Shown in pieces: positions 23,914 to 34,770 of a DNA stretch of 64,000 bases. The notes below the pieces were generated by a model. It saw only the letters and a program-made list of their open reading frames with translations. It was not told the origin of the DNA and did no database searches. Each line of letters begins with the position of its first letter. Position 1 is the first letter of the stretch. The DNA lies in contig CM049310.1 in the NCBI GenBank assembly GCA_026874595.1, forward strand, positions 46,971,058 through 47,035,057, read 5' to 3'. Source of the DNA: Sipunculus nudus (taxonomy: Eukaryota > Annelida > Sipuncula > Golfingiida > Sipunculidae). The translations under genes and the position numbers were made by a program.

Positions 23914-24092
23914 ACTAGATAACAGTTCTCATACACAGCCACTATCAACTAACTTGTTGTGACAGTTTTGTCCTTTTATGTCAATGGCCACTATTGAGTC
24001 ATCACAGTCTGACAAAGTCAGTTGACATAAATGGATGAAACTGTCGCAGCAGGTAAGCTGATAGTGACTGCGTATGAGAACTGTTATCTAGT
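23914..24092. repeat. Long near-palindrome, second
   Basis: A 179-bp inverted repeat centres near 24003. Both arms read inward ACTAGATAACAGTTCTCATA, then CACTATCA, then GACAGTTT and TTTATGTCAA. The mismatches are scattered. It lies just beyond the 45-bp minisatellite. It does not share sequence with the palindrome at 22211. Confidence 0.88.
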
Positions 24093-25561
24093 ACTGGTAA
24101 TGCTTTGAGGCGAAGTCATAATCTGTTCTAGCGTTAAAGTGATGCACTAAGGTACAGTCACAGTCTATTTTCCTAGTATTAAAATACACAATGTAACAAT
24201 GTAATACAATAAGGTAAGGTGAAGATTTTAATAATTTTAACCAGAGTTAATTGAGGATTTTTCAACTAGGGGCCTTCATTTTCTTTAATAAGGTTAATTT
24301 AAAAAACAGCACAAACTGTTTATTTTTAAAAATTTTCTATATATTCTATATACTTCAGTGTGCCTTGTGCTGCCCTAAAATGTATTACCTAGGCTATGAA
24401 ACTTGAAAGCACTATTCTTGAGGATCTGTTTATACTGTATATTTAGATTGTGTGGTTCTATTGGTGTTTTCAAAGTTTCATAGGCCCAGTAACCATGCAT
24501 GATATTTTATTATATTGCTGAAATAATTATTCATTCATATGGCAACAAGCTGATGTGCTTTCATTTTCACGATAGTTGTCAGGAATAATCATCATTGATA
24601 ATACCATACACCATTAAGTACCCAGCTTATGCTCATCAATGTCTCATGAAATGATTAAGGAATAAACAGACTAGTTTCCTGGACCCTTTTCCTATATATA
24701 AAAATAACCATCAATATGTGGTTTTCCTTGTTGGAGGACAACCATTCTTAAAGTTCCCCAATCACCTATTATACCATATAAACTAAAGGTAATCCCTCAG
24801 AGCTTCTATAAAAATAAGTCAGAAAACGTGGATTTCACCGCACACAGGTGATATATATATATGCTTATATATCAACATGTTTATAATATGTGGGGGCCCA
24901 CCAAAATAATCAAAACAGATTCAACAAGGGCATCTGACAGCAAGTCAGATAAGCAAAAGCTTTGCAGATGGTGTTTAGCAACAAGTGACCCTTTCTACCT
25001 CCATATACATGCACCCGCCACCTTAGGTTAAATGTTTTTTCTGGTTTGTCAATATTGCTGTGTTTACAAACATGTTGTAGATAAACAAGTTCATACATCC
25101 TTCACAAAGGCCTTATGAGAACTTTTCACAACCAAAAGTACCTTTAGATCATTATGATAAACACAGAGGAAGCCAGAAATCACATAATTTTTTTCAACAT
25201 GAGGTGAATGGGCACCTTTAATATAAGCCATAAGGAAAACCTGGCTGTTATATAATGCAGGATGGAGATCTCACTATTGTTAACATTAATGGAGTCCTCA
25301 ACACAGGAGCACTGAGCTGATAATTAATCACACTGAGTGACTGTAGCAGCAACAGAACAAAGCCAGCAGTGACTGTTAACCAAGGTGAGATCTTTCATTG
25401 ATCTGTAAAGCTAACCTCCCTTGTACACAATAGTAACACAAGGTGTTAATGGGCACTGTAACATTTGAAGGTTTCTGGGAGTAAACACTCGGACTGGCAC
25501 TCATCACTGGATAACAGGCTCTGTATTACTGGGTTAATCCTGCAATGTTTAATTGGTGATG
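24093..25561. other. Non-genic stretch
   Basis: No exon, RNA gene or strong repeat is recognised. It has the usual AT-rich background with short TA runs near 24850. Confidence 0.5.
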
Positions 25562-25857
25562 GGAAAAAAAGTCACAGGAAATAAAGTCACAACTTTATAA
25601 ATATGGGTTGGAAATAGAGTCATAGCTAGGTTTGTGTTAGAAATGAAGTCACAATTTTGAATAGAAAATAGAGTCACAGCTAGGTTTTTTAAAAATAAAA
25701 GTCATGGGAAATAAAGTTTTAACTTTAGGTGGAAATTAAGTCACAGCAAGAAGGTCACACACACAAGGGTAGGAAATAATATCACAGCTAGGTTCATGTT
25801 GGAAAAACAGTCACAGGAAACAAAGTCAATTTGGGTAGAAAATAAAGTCACCTATTT
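25562..25857. repeat. Degenerate tandem repeat of 'gaaataaagtcacag' units
   Basis: The phrases 'aaataaagtcacag' and 'tcacagctaggtt' recur about six times with a spacing near 50-60 bp. The units have diverged strongly. It is not coding. Confidence 0.6.
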
Positions 25858-26149
25858 AATTAAAAACACCACTTAAATTCTAATGTTATGCAAAAAATAT
25901 AACTTTTTTTTATATTTTACTGTAAATTACCAAGTTTTGAAAATTTAACAAGGTTACCAGTATAATTTTATATATATTTATACAGCAAATTTATGGACAA
26001 TGGACCTAAGACTTACAACACTTGCAGATATGGGACTTACAATTAACAGACATGCATACTATCTATAGAAGTGAACACCTGATATTAGACCTATTATTTA
26101 CCACTTAAAGTATAAGGATAATAAAATGAAACACTGCCTCTGTAAATAT

Positions 26150-26480
26150 CACTGAACCTGAACCTCTTGTACTTGCTGAAGTGATAGACTTGTCTGATGC
26201 ATTGTGGGATTGCTGATTTCTGTGTATTAGTTGTCATGCAACCTTTTTGACAGTGACTGTGAATCTGTGGTGTCTGATATTAGTTTACCATGCAATACTT
26301 CAAGCGGTTAGTGAATCCCTGATGCTTACATATAAATTTATCATGTAATTATTGTAGGAGATGTTACCGCGGTTACCCTGCATGGTGTTTTGCATATGAT
26401 TAGTTTCTAAAGCATACAATAGTTGAGTTTGTGGTCCTGGTGTGTGATATAAGTTTATCAGGCCATAATTTAAAAAAAGG
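26150..26480. repeat. Degenerate tandem repeat ('gatattagtttaccatgcaat')
   Basis: Phrases such as 'gtgtctgatattagttta' and 'ccatgcaat' recur about four times at roughly 60-70 bp. Divergence is high. Confidence 0.45.
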
Positions 26481-27739
26481 TGTTAACACCTGATGTTTAT
26501 ACAATTTATTAGAATGTCACGCATCTTTGTCAATGTAACTTCAGAGAAGCATAAAATTGATCCCAGTGCAATGACACAAAACACACTAGACGAATTAATC
26601 AGGTAAGGTTTAGATCCAGCTATCAGATCAGAACCACATTTAGTTCTGCCTGATTCAGATAGCGGGTGCTGTATCCACTGCCTTTTCACTTCATGATAGA
26701 CAGTGCATTCCAGGTCTGAAATAAAGGCATTGCATGCACTCCTGCTGTTACCTATTCATTACTGTTAGTTCTGCTTGATACAGACAGGGGGTGCTGTGTC
26801 ACCTGTTTTACCACCTCATGCCACACAAATGGCCAGACAGTCATGACAGAAGGCATTTTATACACTGCTGTCATCTGTCCTTCAATTTCACAAATAAATC
26901 AATAAAATTTTAACGACTAAATGGTAAAGAGATGAATGGTCACATCTGGTGTTGGCCAAATAATTTTGATAATTCAATAATCTGTTTTCATATGAGCCAT
27001 ATTCAGAGTACAGGTATCGTAGAAAGCTTAGATACTGTCTGCCCCAAAGTAGTAACAGTGGACCAACTCGAAGTTTGACCACAGGACTTGTGGTAGATGA
27101 TAAATCACTAAAAACAGGAACTGAATTTTCTTAGCTTATCCAAATCTGGCAGATACTAAAAAATATACAGCCACTTTCACTGACCCTTCTGTCACCATGG
27201 AAATAAATATTAATGAAAAGATCAAAAAAAGAAACCACTATCTTTTAAATTATTCAAAGAATCAGCTCACATCACTCAATCAAGTAATAAATTTGTGCAT
27301 TATTCCTAATTTCCTGTGGCAAAACCTTCACAAATATTAAAAAAATCAGTTTTATTCCCAAAGGCTGACTATTGGCATGCGGAGGATATTGATAGAGCAC
27401 CTTTGGTGACATGTACCAAGGCATACATCAAATTAATTTGCTTTTAACATGTAAACCTGTTTGATAAGCTGTTCCTCATACACTTTCAGCAAAGCCTCTG
27501 GGACATTCTCATGGACTGTATGTCAGCATAAATTGTATCAATTCTGTAAGTGATTCAAATGTACTGTGAGTTGCATTGATGAAAAAAGTTCTACAATGGC
27601 AAAACAATTCATCAATATCACAGCAGTAGAATGCATCAAGGACTTGGTGCTTCTCAATGCAAATTTTGGAGGAGCTTATACATTTTTCCTCTATGTATAG
27701 CATTACACTATTTTACTTTTTTGGTATCAGATTTAACAT
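26481..27739. other. Non-genic stretch with one 125-bp duplication
   Basis: A segment starting 'ttagttctgcctgattcaga' near 26639 recurs in diverged form near 26764. A minus-strand frame at 27509-27703 has no recognisable motif. No gene is supported. Confidence 0.45.
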
Positions 27740-28130
27740 ACATGCCTTGATCAGCATTTTGCGATGTGTAACATTTTACCATATGATGGTTATAGCATTT
27801 CAGTACAACATTTAACATTTTTACTACCTTTAGCATTCTGCTAGGTATAACATATTCACCGTGTTTAGCATAATGTTATGGTTAACAATTCACTGTGTTT
27901 AGTATGATGTTATTATGTTTAAAATATTTACCATATTTACCATTCTGATATGTATAACCTTTTCACCATGTTCAGTACTGTGCTATATGTATAACATGTT
28001 CACTACATTTAGCATTCTGCTGTATGTAATATTCACACTATTTTCAGCATTAGCCTGATATTTATAATTTTCACTACGTATTCCATTTTCACTGTGCTCA
28101 ACATTTTTGCTATGTTTAACATAACAGCAC
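27740..28130. repeat. Degenerate minisatellite ('tttagcattctgctatgtataaca')
   Basis: About eight diverged units of 40-50 bp repeat 'agcattctg', 'tatgtataac' and 'ttcaccatgttt' phrases. It is non-coding. Confidence 0.65.
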
Positions 28131-28905
28131 TTTCAGCTCGTCCTTGTCAATGCCCTCTCTGCTCATTACAAAATGTCATGTGACCTCAGTGCAGCTTAAC
28201 TGACACTCCGGATGTCACAGTCTGGCTGTTTCATGTTCACTACAGTTAATTAGCTTTCAAGGAATAGGAAACTTCAGACAGGCAGGTTCCTTCAGGGACT
28301 TCTGTTTGAAGTGTAATGAGGATGGGTGGGGCACATGGCATAAGGTATATATGGTGCTGTAGCTTAAGTACAAGATTGATTTCTACAATTCAGCACACAT
28401 TCCCCTCCTACCTATCACAGCGAGAGTCCATTAAGAAATTGGATGGTCTTGTCATGTTATTCTACTCTGTGATCATATAAATCCACAAGTATAATAAGCC
28501 CCTTTGTTAATGATCAGAAAGGTTCTTTCTAAAAAGCAACTGAGTCAGCTCAAATACAGATATAACATTTCTTTACCTGTTGGTGCAAGTTGTTTTTTTA
28601 CACCTATTGGTTGTATGCAATCAGTTAAGATAAATAACCTTTCAGGGTCGGAGTTGGGCACTGCCAGCTGGTTATTTGGTCATTGTTATAAATGACATAC
28701 AGAAAGAGACAGACCTTGTTTTTTATCTTTGTTAGATCAGAAGCATTGGTGTGTAGTTGTATAAATAAACATCATCAAATATGAACCTTTTAAAGAAGAT
28801 ACAAACTTGCCAGTTTCAAGGATATCATAACCTTTGGAAGGGAGATATGAGGTCTACACTGTTGATCCAAATTTACAGAGAAAATTCCACTTGAAATCCT
28901 AGGTT
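28131..28905. other. Non-genic stretch left of the 34-bp satellite
   Basis: No exon or RNA gene is seen. Short open frames only. Confidence 0.5.
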
Positions 28906-31162
28906 AGGGGAGTTATATATTCACACTGAGGATTCCAGACGGGGGATATATATCCAAACTGAGGATCCAAGGTTGGGGGATATATATCCACACTGAGGAT
29001 CCCAGGTTGGGGGATATAAATCCACACTGAGGATTCCAGACGAGGGGATATATATCCAAACTGAGGATCCAAGGCTGGGGGATATATATCCACACTGAGG
29101 ATGCAAGGTTGGGGGATATAAATCCACATTGAGGATCCCAGGTTGGGGGATATATATCCAAACTGAGGATCCAAGGTTGGGGGATATATATCCACACTGG
29201 GGATGCAAGGTTGGAGGATATATATCCAAACTGAAGATCCAAGGTTGGGGGATATATATCCAAACTGAGGATCCAAGGTTGGGGGATATATATCCAAACT
29301 GAGGATCCAAGGTTGGGGGATATATATCCACATTGAGTATCCCAGGTTGGGGGATATATATCCACACTGAGGATCCCAGGTTGGGGGATATAAATCCACA
29401 CTGAGGATCCCAGGTTGGGGGATATATATCCAAACTGAGGATCTAAGGTTGGGGGATATAAATCCACACTGAGGATCCCAGGTTGGGGGATATATATCCA
29501 CATTGAGGATCCCAGGTTGGGGGATATAAATCCACACTCAGGATCCCAGGTTGGGGGATATAAATCCACACAGGTTGGGGGATTTATATCCACAATGAGG
29601 ATCCAAGTTTGGGGGATATATATCCAAACTGGGGACTCCAGGTTGGGGGATAATTATATCCACATTGAGGATCCCAGGTTGGGGGATATAAATCCACATA
29701 TAGGATCCCAGGTTGGGGGATATATATCCACATTGAGGATCCCAGGTTGGGGGATATAAATCCACACTGAGGATCCCAGGTTGGGGGATATATATCCACA
29801 TTGAGGATCCCAGGTTGGGGGATATAAATCCACACTGAGGATCCCAGGTTGGGGGATATATATCCACATTGAGGATCCCAGGTTGGGTTGATTTATATCC
29901 ACAATGAGGATCCCAGGTTGGGGGATATAGATCAACACCAAGGATCCCAGGTTAGGTGGATTTATATCCACAATGAGGATCCAAGGTTGGGGGATATAAA
30001 TCCACACTGAGGATCCCAGGTTGGGGGATATATATCCACACTGAGGATCCCAGGTTGGGTGATATAAATCCACACTGAGGATCCCAGGTTGAGGGATATA
30101 AATCCACACTGAGGATCCCAGGTTGGGGGATATAAATCCACACTGAGGATTCCAGACGAGGGGATATATATCCAAACTGAGGATCCAAGGCTGGGGGATA
30201 TATATCCACACTGAGGATGCAAGGTTGGGGGATATAAATCCACATTGAGGATCCCAGGTTGGGGGATATATATCCAAACTGAGGATCCAAGGTTGGGGGA
30301 TATATATCCACACTGGGGATGCAAGGTTGGGGGATATATATCCAAACTGAAGATCCAAGGTTGGGGGATATATATCCAAACTGAGGATCCAAGGTTGTAG
30401 GATATAAATCCAAACTGAGGATCCAAGGTTGGGGGATATATATCCACATTGAGTATCCCAGGTTGGGGGATATATATCCACACTGAGGATCCCAGGTTGG
30501 GGGATATAAATCCACACTGAGGATCCCAGGTTGGGGGATATATATCCAAACTGAGGATCCAAGGTTGGGGGATATTAATCCACACTGAGGATCCCAGGTT
30601 GGGGGATATATATCCACATTGAGGATCCCAGGTTGGGGGATATAAATCCACACTCAGGATCCCAGGTTGGGGGATATATATCCACACTGAGGATCCCAGG
30701 TTGGGGGATATAAATCCACACTGAGGATCCCAGGTTGGGGGATATATATCCACACTGAGGATCCCAGGTTGGGGGATATATATCCACATTGAGGATCCCA
30801 GGTTGGGGGATATATATCCACATTGAGGATCCCAGATTGGGTGGATTTATATCCACAATGAGGATCCAAGGTTGGGGGATATATATCCAAACTGGGGACC
30901 CCAGGTTGGGGGATATATATCCACGTTGAGGATCCCAGGTTGGGGGATATAGATCAACACTGAGGATCTCAGGTTAGGTGGATTTATATCCACAATGAGG
31001 ATCCCAGGTTGGGGGATATAGATCAACACTGAGGATCCCAGGTTAGGTGGATTTATATCCACAATGAGGATCCAAGGTTGAGGGATATATATCCAAACTG
31101 GGGATCCAAGGTTCTGGGATATATATCCACACTGGAGATCCAGACTGGGGGATATATAAGAT
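28906..31162. repeat. 34-bp satellite array (about 65 units)
   Basis: The plus-strand unit is approximately GGATCCCAGGTTGGGGGATA followed by TATATCCACACTGA. Variants swap TATATATCC with TATAAATCC, CACACTGA with AAACTGA, and CCCAGG with CCAAGG. Each unit contains the palindromes GGATATATATCC and GGATCC. The plus strand has TGA in each unit, so it is closed. The minus strand has no stop in any frame. Since 34 is not a multiple of three, every minus frame cycles through the same 34 residues, giving overlapping open frames of up to 302 codons. No signal peptide, start context or splice link suggests a real protein. Confidence 0.95.
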
Positions 31163-32056
31163 ATCTGTATAATATATATCAATATTCTCTGGTGTTTGGT
31201 TTGCATGGTAGATATTTATCTGATCAAAGACAGAATAGGTACAAGATTGAAGCTGGTCAAGTATGTACAAATTAGAGCTCATTGATACAAAGTAAAGCAG
31301 GGAAAATAGACTGAATGAACTGTCCAAAGCTGGTACATTCCCAGATATCATTACTACAATTACAAATGAAGTTTATAGTTAACTAAAGACACAGCATGAA
31401 GACTCTTAATGCAACCAAAAAAAAATAAAATGAAAGAATAATAAAAACCAGTGGCATCTGTGGGTAGGCTAGCCAATCATATTTTTATAACAGGCTCTGG
31501 TCAGGGACAGCATTGTATGCTGGGTGACAGGTGTCAATCATAACATTGGTGTGATCCAGACTTTAATATTCTATTCACCTGGCCTGGTCCATGTTTAAGT
31601 GCACTAGGGATACACACCTCACTGTGGCAGTGTTGTGCTGATAGATGTGTTGTGATACATTAGTCATACTGCTGCATTATTAAACACTACAGCCTGATGA
31701 CATTGTAGGCATGTCTCAGCTGTTACGTGTAAGCTAGGCTTCACTGGCAATACAACCAATGTACAACCAAACTCTGTATATTACTTCCATTCCTTCACTT
31801 AACTTTTGCCATATGACCATTTTGTCTAAGTTAAAACTGTAGTGGCTGAGTGATCTTTTAAAAGATTTCACCAATACACAGGCCAAGGCACCTGTCCAGA
31901 AGTTGAGAGTAGAGTGGGGGACAGAGTGCAGATTTAAAAAAAAATTTAAAATGGAGAAAAAACTATGAAACTTTTTTTCACTTTAGCTCTAAATAAGTGG
32001 TAAAAAGGAAATGAAAATTCAAGAACACCCTGCTAGAGACTACTTTTTTTTTTGCA
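31163..32056. other. Non-genic stretch right of the satellite
   Basis: No gene is recognised. The sequence loses the 34-bp unit abruptly after 'gactgggggatatataagat'. Confidence 0.5.
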
Positions 32057-32330
32057 CCAGCTTCTGTGGGTTAGGGGTAGAGCACAAGACTGAAAGCCAG
32101 GAGATTGTGAGTTTGAATCTCAGCTAAGGCGGTAAAATTTTTCATGGTCGGCCTCAACCTAGTGTTAGCGCTCTGTGGGCTGAATGGGAAGGTCATGGAC
32201 CACGGCCATGTTTCACTCACAAAACAAGTGTGCCTTTCAGGGGTTCCTCAGTGGTATGACCAGCAATATAAGAAGAAAGTGTGTGACATCCCCTGTGGGT
32301 ACTTAAGTAGGGTGGGTCCTTAACTCCCCC
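32057..32330 (+). mobile_element. tRNA-derived SINE
   Basis: The left 75 bp looks like a decayed tRNA: a D-arm/A-box-like GGGTTAGGGGTAGAGCAC and a T-arm/B-box-like GAGTTTGAATCTC about 45 bp apart. These are the internal RNA polymerase III promoter elements. A body follows whose middle (about 32171-32256: TGGGCTGAATGGGAAGGTCA, then CCATGTTTCACTCACAA and GGGGTTCCTCAGTGG) recurs at 57330-57420. No cloverleaf closes properly, so it is not a functional tRNA. The right end is uncertain and merges into a poly-C run. Confidence 0.75.
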
Positions 32331-33104
32331 CCCCCCCACCCCCCAGAACACACACACATTTCCTTGGAGTCCAGCCTATACATTGATTTTTAATGGTTTC
32401 TTTTCATATTCTCAAGTTACATAAGAAAAAGACATCTTAGAATATTTCAATTAATAAATATAGTGGTAAATAAACTTCAATAAAAAATAACATTTGCAGA
32501 TTAGTTTGACTACAGATTACACTAAGCTATGACCTGAGGTTCACTGCACAGTCCCACACGGACCTCCACTCAAAGCCACTAGGTGCCAATATGCCAAAAG
32601 GTTCAGAGGTTAACTATCAACAAATACCAAGGATTCATTGAATGAATATGCTAGTATAAATATATCACTGAATCTCCAGGATATATATACATACAGGGAT
32701 GTGCTCATTCCAGTTGGGGCCTTGAGGGGCCCATGGCCGGCAGTTTTTCCTGCTACCTGACACTTGACCAGAAAGTGTCAATGCCAGCCCGGAAGTAATA
32801 ATGAAAAAAATTTTTTAAGCCGTGATAAAAAAATATGTGTGTATACATTTATCTCGCTGTGTTTATCCTGTATTACTATAAGTGACCCCTGTCAAATATA
32901 TCTGAAGTATATATGTGCCAATGTAGATGATTTTCAGAGGCACTTAAAAATGACTATTTAAAAGAAGGTACCCTTTCACAGTGTGCCATATTTAGTAAAT
33001 GTTAATGAATAAAATTTGCTATCGAAACAGTGAATGTAGCCGCTAGGGTAGCCCCACCTTGTATCTGTGTAAAGGCTAATTCTGTTGTCACAACTGAAGT
33101 CACA
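32331..33104. other. Non-genic stretch
   Basis: A C-rich run lies at 32326-32337 and continues after an A. No exon or RNA gene is seen beyond that. Confidence 0.5.
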
Positions 33105-33394
33105 TGAGGCGCCAAATGATGTTTGGTTTGTTGCTGATGATGAACGAGATGAATACTTGAATATATTTGAAAGGTCACAGGCTCACAGTTATAATGGGGC
33201 CAAACTGTGGTAGAACAGTGGAATATGATGCTTGGCCTAGGATTTTAAGAGAGAAACTGAACACAATCACTCCTTCCCCATATGTAAGTAAATTGCAACA
33301 AATCCTGACAGAATACGAACTGACAGATGAGTCCACCATTGGGTTTTACATTTCAGTTGGCTCTCAGTGTCAGCATTGCTGCCAGAAATTCTGA
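33105..33394 (+). pseudogene. Possible frameshifted coding relic
   Basis: One frame reads APNDVWFVADDERDEYLNIF and continues to about 33215, where it stops. An overlapping frame continues RTVEYDAWPRILREKLNTI and then VSKLQQILTEYELTDES to a TGA at 33392-33394. Residue composition and the handover between frames resemble a gene or transposon fragment with one frameshift. I do not recognise the family, and no splice sites frame it. Confidence 0.25.
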
Positions 33395-33559
33395 ACTTTA
33401 TAATACATTTGCTAATGAAACTGATATATCATGTCTATAAAAAATGTAAGTTTGAATTCTTTTGGCCATCCCCCCCCCCCCCCCCAGCCTTCTGTCTCAC
33501 TTACATGGACTGCCGCCTGGCACTCAAATTATTCTGAGCACATACTCCCAGGGAGGATG

Positions 33560-33596
<37 letters not shown>
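33560..33596. repeat. (TA)n microsatellite
   Basis: A TA run of about 37 bases with one C interruption, close to the C16 run at 33470-33485. Confidence 0.9.
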
Positions 33597-33598
<2 letters not shown>

Positions 33599-33904
33599 TG
33601 ATGTGTTCAGAATAATATTAATGTTAAAGCATACCTTGGACTCTCTGATGTGCTTCAACCAGTAACCTCCAGTAATACCCTAATGATCGAATTACCTAAT
33701 TAATACCATCAAATCAACAATCAACCTTTGTACCATAGATGATTTTGAACAAATCCCTGAGAGATCTATAAAACAAGATCAGACATGCTCTGGAGTGCTA
33801 ATGAGTTAGATGTTTAATCCAACAAAATCCATGGTCAAACCAGGTCATTAGGGAACTTTTAAATACTGCTCATAGTAGTAAAACATGGCATTAAGGTACA
33901 TCTT

Positions 33905-34050
33905 CAACTAATACACTCTAACAGCTGGACCTCTTCTACTAATACACTCTAACAGCTGGACCTCTTCTACTAATACACTCTAACAGCTGGACCTCTTCTA
34001 CTAATACACTCTAACAGCTGGACCTCTTCTACTAATACACTCTCACACCT
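33905..34050. repeat. 31-bp minisatellite
   Basis: Four to five almost identical units of 'aatacactctaacagctgga' plus 'cctcttctact'. The high identity suggests recent expansion. It is non-coding. Confidence 0.93.
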
Positions 34051-34289
34051 GGTCCTGAGGACTTGCCAACTATCCTTGTTCAAGAATTCATGAGTCACGG
34101 CACAGGTTGGTGTTTACTGTCCAACCCATGTACACAAACCCTGTATGATACATAGTGACATGGCAAATGGCAAAATTCAATCTATATGACTGACTACTTA
34201 TATTATCCATTCAACAGTGGTTAGAATTCAGCCAGTATCAAATGTTTGATAAATTCAGCCAGTATCAAATGTTTGATGGATCACCATGT

Positions 34290-34770
34290 CATCGTATTTA
34301 TGTGGTGTTCCATGAGCAGTGTGCTGCTATTTACAGGTCCTGTGGACTTGGTGTTCATCCTGAGTAGCAACTATGGAGTCTTGATATTTGTGTGTGTGTG
34401 TTTGTGTGTCTAATGTGGTGTTCACATGAGCGGTATGCTGCTATTTACAGTTATAACTGTTTCCTTTGTGAATTGGCAGCTATAAAGTCTCAAGTGCTCT
34501 TTGTATGTGTGTGTGTGTGTCTGATGTGTTCACATGCATGAGCATAATGCTACTATTACAATTAAAACTGTTGTGTTTGTGGAATGGCAACTACAACGTC
34601 TTGCTCTTTGTGTGTGTGTGTGTTTATGTGTCTGATGTGATGTTTACATGAGCTGCATGCTACTATTTATATCTAATATGGTTGCCATCATGAGGTGACA
34701 GCTATAACGCCTTGCTTTTGTGTGCGTGTTATTGAAGTGGTGTTGGTATAACCAAAATGCTGCCATTTAT
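34290..34770. repeat. About 110-bp tandem repeat containing TG tracts
   Basis: Five diverged units each carry 'atgtggtgttcacatgagc', 'atgctgctatttaca', 'ggcaactataa' and 'tttgtgtgtgtgtg' in order. They begin near 34296, 34409, 34521, 34632 and 34731. It is non-coding. Confidence 0.8.

Noticed and set aside
29654-30562. A 302-codon minus-strand frame as a protein gene
   Set aside because: It lies entirely in the 34-bp satellite, overlaps similar frames in both other phases and has no splice or start context. I treat it as a property of the repeat.
28906-31162. CRISPR-like regular array
   Set aside because: Units are directly adjacent with no unique spacers, the sequence is clearly from an animal genome, and no cas-like genes are present. 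It is a satellite.
32057-32130. Functional tRNA gene
   Set aside because: Box-like elements exist but the stems do not pair properly. The sequence continues into a repeated body, so it is the head of a SINE.
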